NCBI GenBank assembly: GCA_037953745.1 | Contig: JBAKBP010007165.1 | Coordinates: 1 to 64,000 of the forward strand | Direction of reading: 5' to 3' | DNA length: 64,000 bases | From: Lithodes maja | Taxonomy: Eukaryota > Arthropoda > Malacostraca > Decapoda > Lithodidae | Part shown: positions 20,487 through 29,440 of the stretch, piece after piece | How positions within the stretch are numbered: the first letter of the stretch is position 1 | How the letters are laid out: each line of letters begins with the position of its first letter | Notes under the pieces: generated by a model | The model's input: only the letters and a program-made list of their open reading frames with translations | Databases searched by the model: none | What the model was told of the DNA's origin: nothing | Position numbers and translations under genes: made by a program

Positions 20487-20617
20487 ATTAGACTAAGCTA
20501 CCAGTGCGAGAAGGCTATCATATCTTAATGTACTTACAGTCACTCTATAAACATTTTAGTACCATTCGTGTTTAGTCACCCCAGGTGGTACCGATATCTG
20601 GCCTGGCTCATGGACTA
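20487..20617. repeat. Right terminal inverted repeat of the nuclease element
   Basis: Partner of 16253-16396; ends at 20617, only 17 bp before the start codon of the adjacent LINE. Confidence 0.8.
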
Positions 20618-20634
20618 ATACTGAGTTTTGGAAC

Positions 20635-21705
20635 ATGACTGCCGAAGAGAACCTCATGGAATGTAACACAGTACCAGATATAGAGACTTCTCCCCAATCT
20701 CGCTCCACCCAGTCGCAGCCTCGGAAAAAGCGTAAGGTTGCAAGTCCTATCCGGTCCTTATCCCGGACCTCGAAACTCGGTTCCACCACACAGAAGTGGG
20801 TTATGCCTACCCACGATCCGGACTGTGGCTGCCATAACTGCGGCCGATTCTTTCTACTTCAGCACAAGACTTCTACCCGTACAGTACTCACCGAACATCT
20901 TCACAAATTTCTTTCCAAGCGAGCTCCAGCGGAAGATGCTCAAATTCACCCGACTCCTTGTTATTGTGTCACCCATATTTGTGAATCTGATCCTACGCCC
21001 AAGGACTTGATGCAGAGATTCCTGAAGGACAATAACCTGTTGGATTCTGACTTGACTAATATAGAGCTATCGCAATCCCGATTTGATGTTCACCAACCTC
21101 CTGTCAATGTGCGTACCACCCTCACCACGCCTGATCCTCCCTGTAACCTTGAGCGACATGTTTCGTTAGCCGCTCCCCACTGCCCAGATCCCGATGCTCC
21201 CAAACCTAGAGACATTCCCCCACAAACTCCTGCTAACCCTACGACACCATCATCTGACAAACCTTCGATAAAGACTCATCATACCCCGAGCCCCTCACAA
21301 TCTCCTGTATTGATATGTCACACCAATATCCCACCTGACAAATGTGGATGTCCAATTTGTTTCCGTAATTACATCACACCCCATATCTGTGCCACGGATC
21401 CCTGCCTCCTTGCTCGGACGCAGGAATTTGTCACCACACGTACACTTCCCCCTAACCCTGATGAAGATGTTACCTCCGCTTATCTATTTATGGACACTCT
21501 GCGCCAAAAACTCCTCCACTGCCCCACCCTTGTTCCTAAACTAGTCACACAATTCACAGCTATTTCTGAACAATTTACCGACCTTACATCTACCCCTTCA
21601 CCTTCATCCACACAACCCTCTCCACACTCACAACCTTTACCGGACTCTCTTCAAGAGACCTCTATTGTCGATGACTCTGACAATCCTATTCTTGATGGCA
21701 TATAA
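20635..21705 (+). CDS. I-like LINE ORF1 protein, 356 aa
   Basis: Probable nucleic-acid-binding partner of ORF2, as in other I-group elements. PRKKRKV at 29-35 matches a classical monopartite nuclear localisation signal. Two Cys clusters are present, CGCHNC (64-69) and CGCPIC (237-242) with a following HxC; they share a CxCxxC core and are unlike the usual CCHC knuckles of ORF1 proteins. The middle and end are Pro/Ser/Thr-rich. The stop codon lies inside the ORF2 start (ATGGCATATAA), an arrangement that suits termination-reinitiation. No RNA-recognition motif was noticed. The start is the first Met in frame. Confidence 0.75.
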   Translation: MTAEENLMECNTVPDIETSPQSRSTQSQPRKKRKVASPIRSLSRTSKLGSTTQKWVMPTHDPDCGCHNCGRFFLLQHKTSTRTVLTEHLHKFLSKRAPAEDAQIHPTPCYCVTHICESDPTPKDLMQRFLKDNNLLDSDLTNIELSQSRFDVHQPPVNVRTTLTTPDPPCNLERHVSLAAPHCPDPDAPKPRDIPPQTPANPTTPSSDKPSIKTHHTPSPSQSPVLICHTNIPPDKCGCPICFRNYITPHICATDPCLLARTQEFVTTRTLPPNPDEDVTSAYLFMDTLRQKLLHCPTLVPKLVTQFTAISEQFTDLTSTPSPSSTQPSPHSQPLPDSLQETSIVDDSDNPILDGI

Positions 21706-24700
21706 CATTTTGCAATGGAATATCAACGGATACCAAACTCGCCTCCGTATGGGAGAATTACAACGATTACTTAAATTATATTCACCATTATGCATTTGCC
21801 TCCAACATGTAGGCAATTTTGTTGTCCCCCCCAGGCATTATACTGTTGCTGCTAGCTCCCCTATAACCCCTTCACATCTCCGAACGGCCATCCTTGTGCA
21901 CTATCAGTGCGTATTTGTTCCTGTCACCCTTGACCCCAACCCTTTTCAAACAACTGCCGTCTCCATTTCATTACCAAACCTTCCTTCCTTGACTGTTTGC
22001 TCCTCCTACAATCAACCCTCCTGTCATTACAATACTTCCGACCTTCATCGACTAGTACAACAACTGACCCCACCGTACCTTATTCTGGGCGACTTTAACG
22101 CACACTCTCCCCTTTGGGGCAACCCAAACACAGACATCCCAGGCGATAAAATTGAAAAATATCTCCTTCATTCTACTCTTTGTTGTCTCAACTTTGACAC
22201 CCCCACCTACAGATCTGCTACCCACTGTACATTTTCCGCTGTTGATCTTTCCTTTGCCTCGGATGACGCAGCTCCCCTATTTGACTGGTCAGTTTTACAG
22301 GATCGCTTCTCCAGCGACCACTACCCTATACTCCTTAAGTATTTGTGCCCTGCATCCTTCCCTCAAATATCGAGTTATAATCTCTCTAAAGCCGATTGGA
22401 CGTCTTATACGCACTCCTCTGCAGACGTTTCGGACTTCTCCCCTACCTCTTCCCCTGCCCACAATTTTGATTATTTTTCGTCCTTCCTGAACTCCATTGC
22501 ACGCACTCATATCCCGCTTACCTCCTCGCTGACGCACCCTCGCCAGGTCCCTTGGTGGTCGCCCACTCTAGCCCAAATGATAAAATTCAAGCATCGTGTG
22601 GAACGCCTTCTTAAGCGTCTGAGTGTTAGGCAGCGGCGTTTAAAGACTGTTTCCCCCCGGCTTTTTTCCACTAATCGTTACTTTGACCTTATAACCATCA
22701 CTATTGAAAAAATTGCCCTTAAAACGTTCTATAACAAGATCTGTGCAGTTGTCAAACGCAGTATCCTTGACAACAAGATACTTTCATGGCGATCATATAT
22801 CTCGTCCTTCAATTCCCGCACCCCTCTCTCTACTTTATGGAAAAAGTTTCGCAGTATCAACGGACGCACTGTACGGCCTCCACTCTCTCCACTCAAAGAC
22901 CCTGCCTCGGACTCGCTTACACATGACCCCCTTGACATCGCTGCCATACATGCCAAACATTTCTGTCACGTCAGCTCAGACCAGTCGTTGCCTCGTCAAT
23001 TTCTTCGTTATAAATGTATGGAGGAATCTCGCCCGCTATCTTTTCATAGCGGGAAAACACATGCATATAACACCCCTTTTTCTATTCCGGAATTGCGACA
23101 CGCGCTCGACCTGTGTACAGACACTACTCCTGGCCCGGATGGATTCTCGTACGCTCTCATCCGTCACCTTCATCCACGTGCGCTACAACATCTTTTACAA
23201 CTGTACAATCAGTTTTGGATAAGTAACTACTTCCCACCGTCTTGGCGGCATGCTTACACTATACCCGTACCGAAGCCTGGAAAAGATCATAGTCTTCCCA
23301 CGAATTACAGACCGATTGTGCTTACCTCATGCCTCTGCAAATTAATGGAAAAAATGGTCAATCCTCGACTTTTACATTACGCTGAGTCACATGCCCTCCT
23401 ATCCCCATATCAGAATGGTTCCCGCCCTGGCCGTTCTACACTGCACTCACTTATTCGCCTTGAACACCAAATACGTGATGGGTTCTCCAAGAACCATCCC
23501 ACAGTGGCAATATTGTTTGACATTGCTAAGGCTTATGACACAACATGGAGACACAGGATTTTAAAAATTTTACACGATTCTGGCATGCGGGGTCCTCTTC
23601 CCTGCTTTTTACAAAATTTTCTCTCTAACCGTACATTCCAGGTCAAAAATAATGGTCTCCTATCGGACATTATGTCACAAATTAATGGAATACCACAAGG
23701 ATGTGCCCTTAGCAGCTTACTCTTTATTATGGCGATCAATAGTGTCATACGCAGCCTCCCACCTGAAATATCGTATAGCTTGTATGTGGACGACTTCGCA
23801 ATATATTATACTTCTCCCAGTCTGACTCACATACAACGGCGTCTCAACATTGCTCTAAAATCCATCCACTCTTGGGCATCCACTGCTGGTTTTCAATTTT
23901 CTGCTGAAAAGACTAACGCCGTTGTATTCTATAGAAATGTTCGACATTTACGTAACCAGTCCATTACTCTCACCATGGGACATTCTAATATTCAGATCCT
24001 TCCGCATACCAGGTTCCTTGGTTTAATCTTTGATACTCACCTCAATTGGAAGAGTCACATTGCCTGCTTAAAGGCACGTTGCCTCCAGAGAATGAATGTT
24101 CTGAAAACAGTCGCACGTGTCCATTGGGGCGCAGATCGCGCTACGCTTTTACTGTTCTACAGAGCTACCATCCTCTCAGCCCTAGATTATGGTAGCCCTG
24201 TCTATGGCACGGCCTCTGCTTCCACATTAGGAACCCTCGACAGCGTACACCATTTGGGCATCCGCATTAGCTCGGGGGCATTCCGTTCCTCTCGTGTCTC
24301 AAATATCCTCTGTGAGGCTGGGACCTTACCTCTAGCCTACCACCGTCGATTAGTCCTCATGCGTACGGCTGTTCGCCTCCGTCATGACCCAACTCTACTA
24401 GAACTATTCCATTCCACAGATAACTATCGTTCAACCATTCCAGTGCCATTCCCACTATTGTCTCGCCAATTGCTCTCCACTTACAGTATCACCGTTCCTC
24501 CCATAACTCCCCCTCCTAGTCACATCACTCCGTGGACCCTAAAACACCCTACAGTTTGCTTTCACTTAGCAGATCAACTTGATGCCCAAGCCCCATCTCA
24601 ACGTCGACATCTCGCTTTACAACATCTTGATGATCACATCCCGGCTGTTTTCATTTACACCGATGGCTCGAAAACTGCGGATGCCGTGGGTTGCGCTGCA

Positions 24701-25471
24701 GTCTCAGACCATGGCTTGTCTCAAAGTACCTTACACCATCACTCCACGGTTTTCACTGCTGAATTATGGGCTATTCAAGGTGCTTTAAGCACCATCTCTT
24801 CATTGTCGAGGAACTCTCCACGGGTCGTTATCTGTAGTGACTCAAAGAGTGCACTGCAAGCCTTATGTGTATTTGCCCCCAAGGACCCTTTGGTCAAGAC
24901 TATCATCCACACAATACACAAATTACAGTGCGCTAATCGTTTCATCACACTGTGCTGGATCCCCGCGCATGTAGGAATTCCCGGGAATGAGCGTGCAGAC
25001 TTCCTCGCTAAGCAAGCGTGTCATGGTACACCCTCTACTACTTTGCTGCGTTCGGAGGATATGCTCCCTGTCCTCCGTCGCCATGTTTATGATGCTTGGC
25101 GAGTTGAGTGGGGAGCGCAACCATTAACTGGCCACCTTCGCTCCATTAAGGATGACATACACTTGTGGCCCTCTTCAATTAATGGTTCACGTGCAGACCA
25201 AACCCTATTAACTAGATTACGTTTAGGCCACACGCGCCTCACACATGGTTACCTGATGTCCACCCCTCGTGGTCCACCACCTGAATGCCAACATTGCCAT
25301 ACATCATTGACTGTTTTTCACTTTCTTTGTATTTGTCCCGTCTATGCATCTGAAAGACGGAGATTCTTGCTGAACACCTCATTACATGGCATCCTCTCTG
25401 ACTCGGACTCTTTCAATTTCGCCCCTATTCGTCACTTCCTGAGAGCGATAAATTTATACAATGACATATAA
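21695..25471 (+). CDS. I-like LINE ORF2: endonuclease, reverse transcriptase, RNase H, 1258 aa
   Basis: Makes the nick and copies the RNA during target-primed reverse transcription. Start at ATG 21695, which overlaps the ORF1 stop. The APE-type endonuclease is at 1-230 (ILQWNINGY, ILGDFNAHS, SSDHYPIL). RT: TNYRPIVLTS, first Asp in LFDIAKAYD (D609), GIPQGCALS, and the catalytic box YVDD at 697-700 (Val in place of the common Ala). RNase H: YTDGSK with D990, then a Glu in FTAELWAI, Asp in CSDSKSAL and WIPAHVGIPGNERAD. A Cys/His group (CQHCH...CIC) closes the protein. All catalytic residues are present and the frame has no break, so this copy may be competent. Confidence 0.93.
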   Translation: MAYNILQWNINGYQTRLRMGELQRLLKLYSPLCICLQHVGNFVVPPRHYTVAASSPITPSHLRTAILVHYQCVFVPVTLDPNPFQTTAVSISLPNLPSLTVCSSYNQPSCHYNTSDLHRLVQQLTPPYLILGDFNAHSPLWGNPNTDIPGDKIEKYLLHSTLCCLNFDTPTYRSATHCTFSAVDLSFASDDAAPLFDWSVLQDRFSSDHYPILLKYLCPASFPQISSYNLSKADWTSYTHSSADVSDFSPTSSPAHNFDYFSSFLNSIARTHIPLTSSLTHPRQVPWWSPTLAQMIKFKHRVERLLKRLSVRQRRLKTVSPRLFSTNRYFDLITITIEKIALKTFYNKICAVVKRSILDNKILSWRSYISSFNSRTPLSTLWKKFRSINGRTVRPPLSPLKDPASDSLTHDPLDIAAIHAKHFCHVSSDQSLPRQFLRYKCMEESRPLSFHSGKTHAYNTPFSIPELRHALDLCTDTTPGPDGFSYALIRHLHPRALQHLLQLYNQFWISNYFPPSWRHAYTIPVPKPGKDHSLPTNYRPIVLTSCLCKLMEKMVNPRLLHYAESHALLSPYQNGSRPGRSTLHSLIRLEHQIRDGFSKNHPTVAILFDIAKAYDTTWRHRILKILHDSGMRGPLPCFLQNFLSNRTFQVKNNGLLSDIMSQINGIPQGCALSSLLFIMAINSVIRSLPPEISYSLYVDDFAIYYTSPSLTHIQRRLNIALKSIHSWASTAGFQFSAEKTNAVVFYRNVRHLRNQSITLTMGHSNIQILPHTRFLGLIFDTHLNWKSHIACLKARCLQRMNVLKTVARVHWGADRATLLLFYRATILSALDYGSPVYGTASASTLGTLDSVHHLGIRISSGAFRSSRVSNILCEAGTLPLAYHRRLVLMRTAVRLRHDPTLLELFHSTDNYRSTIPVPFPLLSRQLLSTYSITVPPITPPPSHITPWTLKHPTVCFHLADQLDAQAPSQRRHLALQHLDDHIPAVFIYTDGSKTADAVGCAAVSDHGLSQSTLHHHSTVFTAELWAIQGALSTISSLSRNSPRVVICSDSKSALQALCVFAPKDPLVKTIIHTIHKLQCANRFITLCWIPAHVGIPGNERADFLAKQACHGTPSTTLLRSEDMLPVLRRHVYDAWRVEWGAQPLTGHLRSIKDDIHLWPSSINGSRADQTLLTRLRLGHTRLTHGYLMSTPRGPPPECQHCHTSLTVFHFLCICPVYASERRRFLLNTSLHGILSDSDSFNFAPIRHFLRAINLYNDI

Positions 25472-25575
25472 CTGCTGACATATATGTGACTTTAAACTCT
25501 TACCACCTCCTCCACCACTAGCCTTGAGAGGGCCTCGGCCCAGTGGGCTAGTATAAAATAAAAGCATCATCAACA

Positions 25576-26463
25576 ATCAACTACATGAGCATGTTTGCGG
25601 ACGATGCTAAACTGCTTAAAACGATCAGAACCCAGGAGGATTGCCTTGAGCTCCAAGCAGATTTGCAAAAGATCCATGAATGGAGCATCAAATGGAATAT
25701 GGAGTTCAATGCAGGGAAATGTAAGACTCTAGAAATGGGTAAAAGCAAGTACAGACCTAGAAAAGATTATAAACTAGGAAACGAAGTGATTCCCAAAGCA
25801 GAAAAAGAAAAAGACTTGGGGATAGAATTTAAGGATAACATGTCTCCAGAAAGCCACGTAAATAAGATAGTGAGAGAATCACTAGCACTATTGGCAAATA
25901 TCAGGATGTCTTTCAATTATCTTAATGAAAACACCATGAAACAAATAATAACGGCAATAATAAGACCCAGGATGGAATATGCATCTGTAGTGTGGTCCCC
26001 TCACATGAAGAAACATATCCACAAAATTGAGAGGGTACAGAGAGCAGCTACGAGGATGATCCCAGGTTTGGAAAATTTGGAGTACCAAGAGAGGCTCGAG
26101 AGATTGAATCTACCTACACTGGAACAGAGAAGGAAACGAGGACAGCAAATTCAGATATACAAATGTGTTAGAGGTATTGACAAAATCGACCAAGAAAACT
26201 TCATAGAGAGGGATGGAGGTGAGAGAACAAGAGGTCACAGCTACAAACTAAAAGTGCTTAATAGTAAATCTGATCTGAAAAGTAAAAGATTTCCTACCAA
26301 CTCGATTAGTGGGTGGAACAAATTGCCAGCCGAAGTAGTGTCTGCACCATCAGTGCATAGTTTCAAAGCAAGGTATGACAAACATATCTTAGGAGGCGGG
26401 AATTAACGAGCATGCTCACTCCCGCAAATACAACTAGTGTAAGTACAACTAGTGTAAGTACAT
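25576..26463 (+). mobile_element. CR1-like LINE 3' fragment (subfamily 1)
   Basis: Starts abruptly at the RT active site, directly after the A-rich end of the I-like LINE. The 3' end carries two copies of ACAACTAGTGTAAGTAC (26429-26462). The related copy at 34.7-36.1 kb ends with two copies of ACAATTAGGTAAATAC, so this tandem tail marks the family's 3' terminus. Confidence 0.82.
25585..26406 (+). pseudogene. CR1-like reverse transcriptase, C-terminal 273 aa
   Basis: The frame opens with FADDAKL, the catalytic Asp pair of the RT, and continues with the CR1-type C-terminus: KDLGIEF, RPRMEYASVVWSPH, KIERVQRAATRM, LNLPTLEQRRKRG and SGWNKLPAEVV. Everything upstream of the active site is missing, so it cannot work although no stop interrupts the part that remains. 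Confidence 0.85.
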
Positions 26464-27655
26464 GCTGCACAGATCTCATCCTTAAACACCTTGCTCATCT
26501 CCTCCACTTCCTCCATAACTTCCAGGTCGAACCCACCTAGTCGTCTTTCCACTGCTCTCCTGTACTCCTCCCTGACTTCCTCCTCCTGCAACCTCTCCAC
26601 CCTCCTCACCATTCCACCCTCCTCTCGCCTCCCTCCAGCTCTCCTCACCCACTTCTTTTGTATCCTAACCTTAGCTACCACTACATAATGATCAGACAGA
26701 CCCCCTCCAATACCCCTATACACCCTAGCATCCATCACAGATTTCTTCATTTGTTCATCCACACATACATAATCAATCAATGACTTTCATTCCACCACTG
26801 TCTTATCCTTCATCGTCAACATCCGTTTCCACGTGTACCTGTGGATCATTCTGTGTCGGAAGAAGGTGTTGGCTATCCACAGCCTCCTCCCCACACATAC
26901 GTCCACAAGTGCACTACCATTCCCATTCACCTCTGATGGTACCCCCCACCCTCCCACCACTCCCTCAACTTTCCTATCACCCACCTTACCATTCATATCC
27001 CCAATCAGAAATATTCTTTCGTTCTTGTCAAACTTTTCCAGGCACGCCTCCACATTCATCCAGAACTCCTCTTTCTTTCTTTCAAGTATATCCTCTGTCG
27101 GGGCATACACGCATACAATCACCCACGTTTGTATTCCTACTTTCATTCTCACCCACACAATCCTTGATCCCACAGACCCATACTCTCTTACACATTCCTT
27201 CCATTTGCTACTTACAAACAAACATGCACCTTCTCTCGCTGTTCCTTCACTCACTCCAGCACACACACCCATTCCACACTCCCACTCTCTCACATAATAA
27301 TGAGCTTAGCTCGCATTGCGTGGATTCCCCTTGACGAACAAGTAACTGAGTAACATCTGAACCTTTCCATTTGGTCTCTGTCATTCCACATACATCCAGC
27401 CTGGCATTCACTAACACTTCCAGAACCTCTCTCTCTTTTGTGCCATCATTCATGCCACTAACATTCCACGTAGCCATTCTCAGAATGTCCGAAGGCATGT
27501 ACTTAGTCGGTCGTGGTTCGTCAACGTTGGTTCCGTCCGCATCCGAGGCTGTTCGTTCGTTTTTCTTTGCTTAGATATTTTTTCTGGGTGGGGGTCGCAA
27601 GCCCACCGACCCAACCTCTTTAGTCGCCTCTTACGACACGCAGAAGGCACGTAAT
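26464..27655 (-). pseudogene. RTE-like LINE, 5' part only (endonuclease)
   Basis: Minus-strand copy of the first ~1.15 kb of the intact LINE at 47045-50256, including its 5' UTR (GCGTGTCGTAAGAGGCGAC block, ~27640). It codes for the endonuclease (ATWNVSGMND, VYAPTEDI, IGDMNGKVGD) and stops near DEICAAC; the RT is absent. Breaks: a 59 bp insertion at 27295-27353 and a nonsense change (CGA to TGA) at the TVVE/KSS site. Its inner end abuts the 3' tail of the CR1 fragment. Confidence 0.88.
27295..27353 (+). repeat. 59 bp insertion, probable minimal CR1 tail
   Basis: Interrupts the RTE copy between GGTTCAGATG and GAGAGAGTGG of the intact relative. It contains GAGCTTAGCTC, also found in the 3' UTR of the CR1 pseudogene near 36053, and ends AAGTAACTGAGTAAC, resembling a CR1 tandem tail. 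Confidence 0.5.
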
Positions 27656-27671
27656 AAACATATACCTGTAG

Positions 27672-27928
27672 TTATAGTCTATTTTTTTTTTTTCCAGCTT
27701 ATGGTAAATATCCATGTCACTATTATTATTATTATTATTATTACTGTCTTGTTTACCCGGTACTTGGCTATTGTGGAGATTTGTTGTGAACTATGTTGTT
27801 AATTATGATAACTTGGCAATTATGTGACGTAGAGACATTGTAGTTTTATAGATTTTTATACTGTAGGCCTATATAGAAATTTGTTGCTAAGGGATTCAAT
27901 TTACTATCAGCTAGAATAAAACTGACTT
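27672..27928. mobile_element. MITE family M, copy 1
   Basis: Left end TATAGTCTATTTTTTTT..CCAGCT and a decayed inverted right end (CAGCTAGAATAAAACTGACT). The body (TTGGCTATTGTGGAGATTTG, GTTGTTAATTA, AACTTGGCA) matches the copy at 62776-62994 in the opposite orientation. An (ATT)n tract at 27720-27743 is inside. Confidence 0.65.
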
Positions 27929-27929
27929 A

Positions 27930-28185
27930 GGCATTCCTCACCTACCTTTGTGGAGTTCACCACTCTGCTAGTGGCACCGAGGAGCGCACCGCCCTTCGTT
28001 GTTGTGTGAAAATTTGTGCAGCAGAATGTTCGAAGGGAAGGAGCGCTCCCCAGCGAAGATGGGTTTATCTTGCACTTTTTGCAGTTCAAGATCGAGGGCT
28101 CTCTTGAAGCTGTCTTACTAGATGCCCCTCATGTCTCTTACTCACCATGGGAGTTTGTTGAAGAGACGTGGTCCTTTATGTATTA
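27930..28185 (-). pseudogene. Non-LTR LINE C-terminal fragment, family Q copy 1
   Basis: Minus strand of 63160-63445 in a second copy: a DNA-level match along ~240 bp (GGCACC.AGGAGCGC, CACTTTTTGCAGTTC, CATGTCTCTTACTC, GTTTGTTGAAGAGACGTGG). The other copy translates to the C-terminal end of a reverse transcriptase ORF (RLFNKLPRRVRD). Here the frame is broken. Confidence 0.7.
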
Positions 28186-28189
28186 ACCA

Positions 28190-28985
28190 CTTAATTATCA
28201 CTTAAATCACTTAAAGTTGCTTCATTTTAAGTAGTTTCATTGTTAGTGTTCATTGATTAGGGAACACAATTCACTTAAAGTTGTTATGCTTCATTATTAA
28301 GTTATAAATCAGACAAAAATGGTGTATAATGACAAGAAAAATTTATAAAAACTATGTTGTTGTTGTTGTTCCCCAAGCTGCCTGGCCGAACAGCCCCAAG
28401 GCCCTGAGCAAGGCCAAGGCCATAACCGAGCGCCCCCACAGAACCCTCCCTGCCGACCAAATAAAGCCTGGGTGACCGAAGCCACTCCATGGCGGGGAGC
28501 TGAGGAGGGTGCGGAAACGCCCGGGAAACCAAAGACCCACCCAGGGCCCTGTACCCCTCAGCAATTATGAAGAGAAAGTTGAGGGGCAAAGGAAAAATGT
28601 GACGCTTTGGCTTCCAATCTTGGAAGATTGGGAGGTCAATCCACGGAAGAGATGCCGTCACTTGAGATCTAGAACTATATAAGTAAAAGGAACAGTCAGA
28701 CTAAGCTATGGGTATGGCAGAGATCGCTCAGTTCTCACTCTGATAGACCAGCCCATCACCGCATGACTAGAACCCAATCCTCTCGGCATCAGCTAGGAAA
28801 GGCCCTAGAAAGCCGCCTTTGGCGGGGGGATAGCTCCCCTATTTCAACCCCTTTCGGGGTTGGGCACCCGCCCTATATAAAACTATATAAACCTATATAA
28901 AAACTATTGCTGGACTTAGTTGTTTAAGTTAATGTCTTGATTTTCTGGAACATAACTACAACTTTTAAGTGAGGAAGTACTGTAG
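28190..28985. mobile_element. MITE family S, copy 1, interrupted
   Basis: Left half (CACTTAAAGTTGCTTCATTTTAAG ... AATTCACTTAAAGTTGTT ... TTCATTATTAAGTT) and right end (CAACTTTTAAGTGAGGAAGT) match the element at 56690-57028. A LINE-like piece occupies 28355-28870. The termini are inverted CTCACTTAAAGTTGT-type repeats. Confidence 0.65.
28355..28870 (-). mobile_element. Jockey-like LINE 3'-end fragment with (CAA)n tail
   Basis: On the minus strand the last ~90 bp (ATGGCCTTGGCCTTGCTCAG ... GGGGCTGTTCGGCCAGGCAG, then GGGGAACAACAACAACAACA) match the 3' end of the LINE at 37558-38740. The rest (28440-28870), with a CCCCTTTCGGGG hairpin at 28852-28865, belongs to the same insertion or an unknown repeat; open frames here have no domain. 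Confidence 0.65.
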
Positions 28986-29081
28986 AAACATAACTAACAT
29001 TCCAGTGTATTTACCTGATATAGTCCATATGTGCTGCTAATCTTTGTTATAAGGAAATAACTACAATTTTACACACTACAG

Positions 29082-29142
29082 TAGGTTAATTTTATATGCA
29101 TTTTGGCTGCTAATCTCATTTATAAGGAAAATACTCTGTACA
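29082..29142 (+). repeat. Repeat unit V, copy 1 (~73 bp type)
   Basis: AGGTTAATTTTATATGCATT, TTGGCTGCTAATCTCA and AAGGAAAATACTCTGTAC recur as tandem units at 33698-33850 on the other side of the piggyBac insertion. Confidence 0.75.
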
Positions 29143-29252
29143 GTTGATACGTATGTATGTATGTATGTATATATGTATATATGTATATACTCGGGCACAT
29201 ACCCCATTGCTGGGGGTGGCCGACTCAAGACAGAGACTGAACAGAAACAACA
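29143..29252 (+). repeat. Repeat family X, left part of copy 1 (split by piggyBac 2)
   Basis: (GTAT)n, then ATACTCGGGCACATACCCC, GGGGGTGGCCGACTCAAGAC and ACAGAAACAACA. It continues after the transposon at 33467-33640. The same sequence occurs at 39420-39560 (uninterrupted), 51120-51210, and on the minus strand at 46565-46622 and 62640-62697. Confidence 0.8.
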
Positions 29253-29440
29253 TTAACCCTTCGACCCCGGGTGGTACACGTGTGTACCATTTTTTTTTGG
29301 CCCGAGGAACCCGGGTGGTACACCACTGTACCATTGCTTGCGTGAGTGCTTTTCGAATGGCGCGCGTACAAATTTTGCTCCGTGGTCACCAGGCGGCGCT
29401 ACCAGACAGCATGTACGCCAGTCTCTACCCTGCCGCCAAC

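Larger units (their letters stand above)
16253..20617 (-). mobile_element. TIR-bounded DNA element carrying a FEN1-like nuclease gene (4.37 kb)
   Basis: The ends are long inverted repeats. Left 16253 TAGTCCATGAGCCA and right ...TGGCTCATGGACTA ending 20617 match in reverse; further in, GGTACCACCCGGGGTGACTA (16288) matches the reverse of 20572-20592, and ATATGATAGCC...GGTAGCTTA (16358-16386) matches the reverse of the 20490-20520 region. The inverted repeats thus span roughly 135-145 bp. A TA target duplication is possible (TA at both edges) but the edge is palindromic, so it is not proven. The only gene is on the minus strand. No known transposase motif (DDE, piggyBac, hAT, Tc1, tyrosine recombinase) was seen. 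Confidence 0.82.
20618..25575 (+). mobile_element. I-like non-LTR retrotransposon, two ORFs, near full length
   Basis: ORF1 and ORF2 are both open and overlap by 11 nt; a ~100 bp 3' UTR follows with a GGCCTCGGCC palindrome and an A-rich end (ATAAAATAAAAG). The RNase H domain after the RT puts it in the I/Nimb-like group. The 5' UTR is either very short or lost: the ORF1 start lies 17 bp from the terminus of the upstream DNA element. A clear target duplication was not found. Confidence 0.85.
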
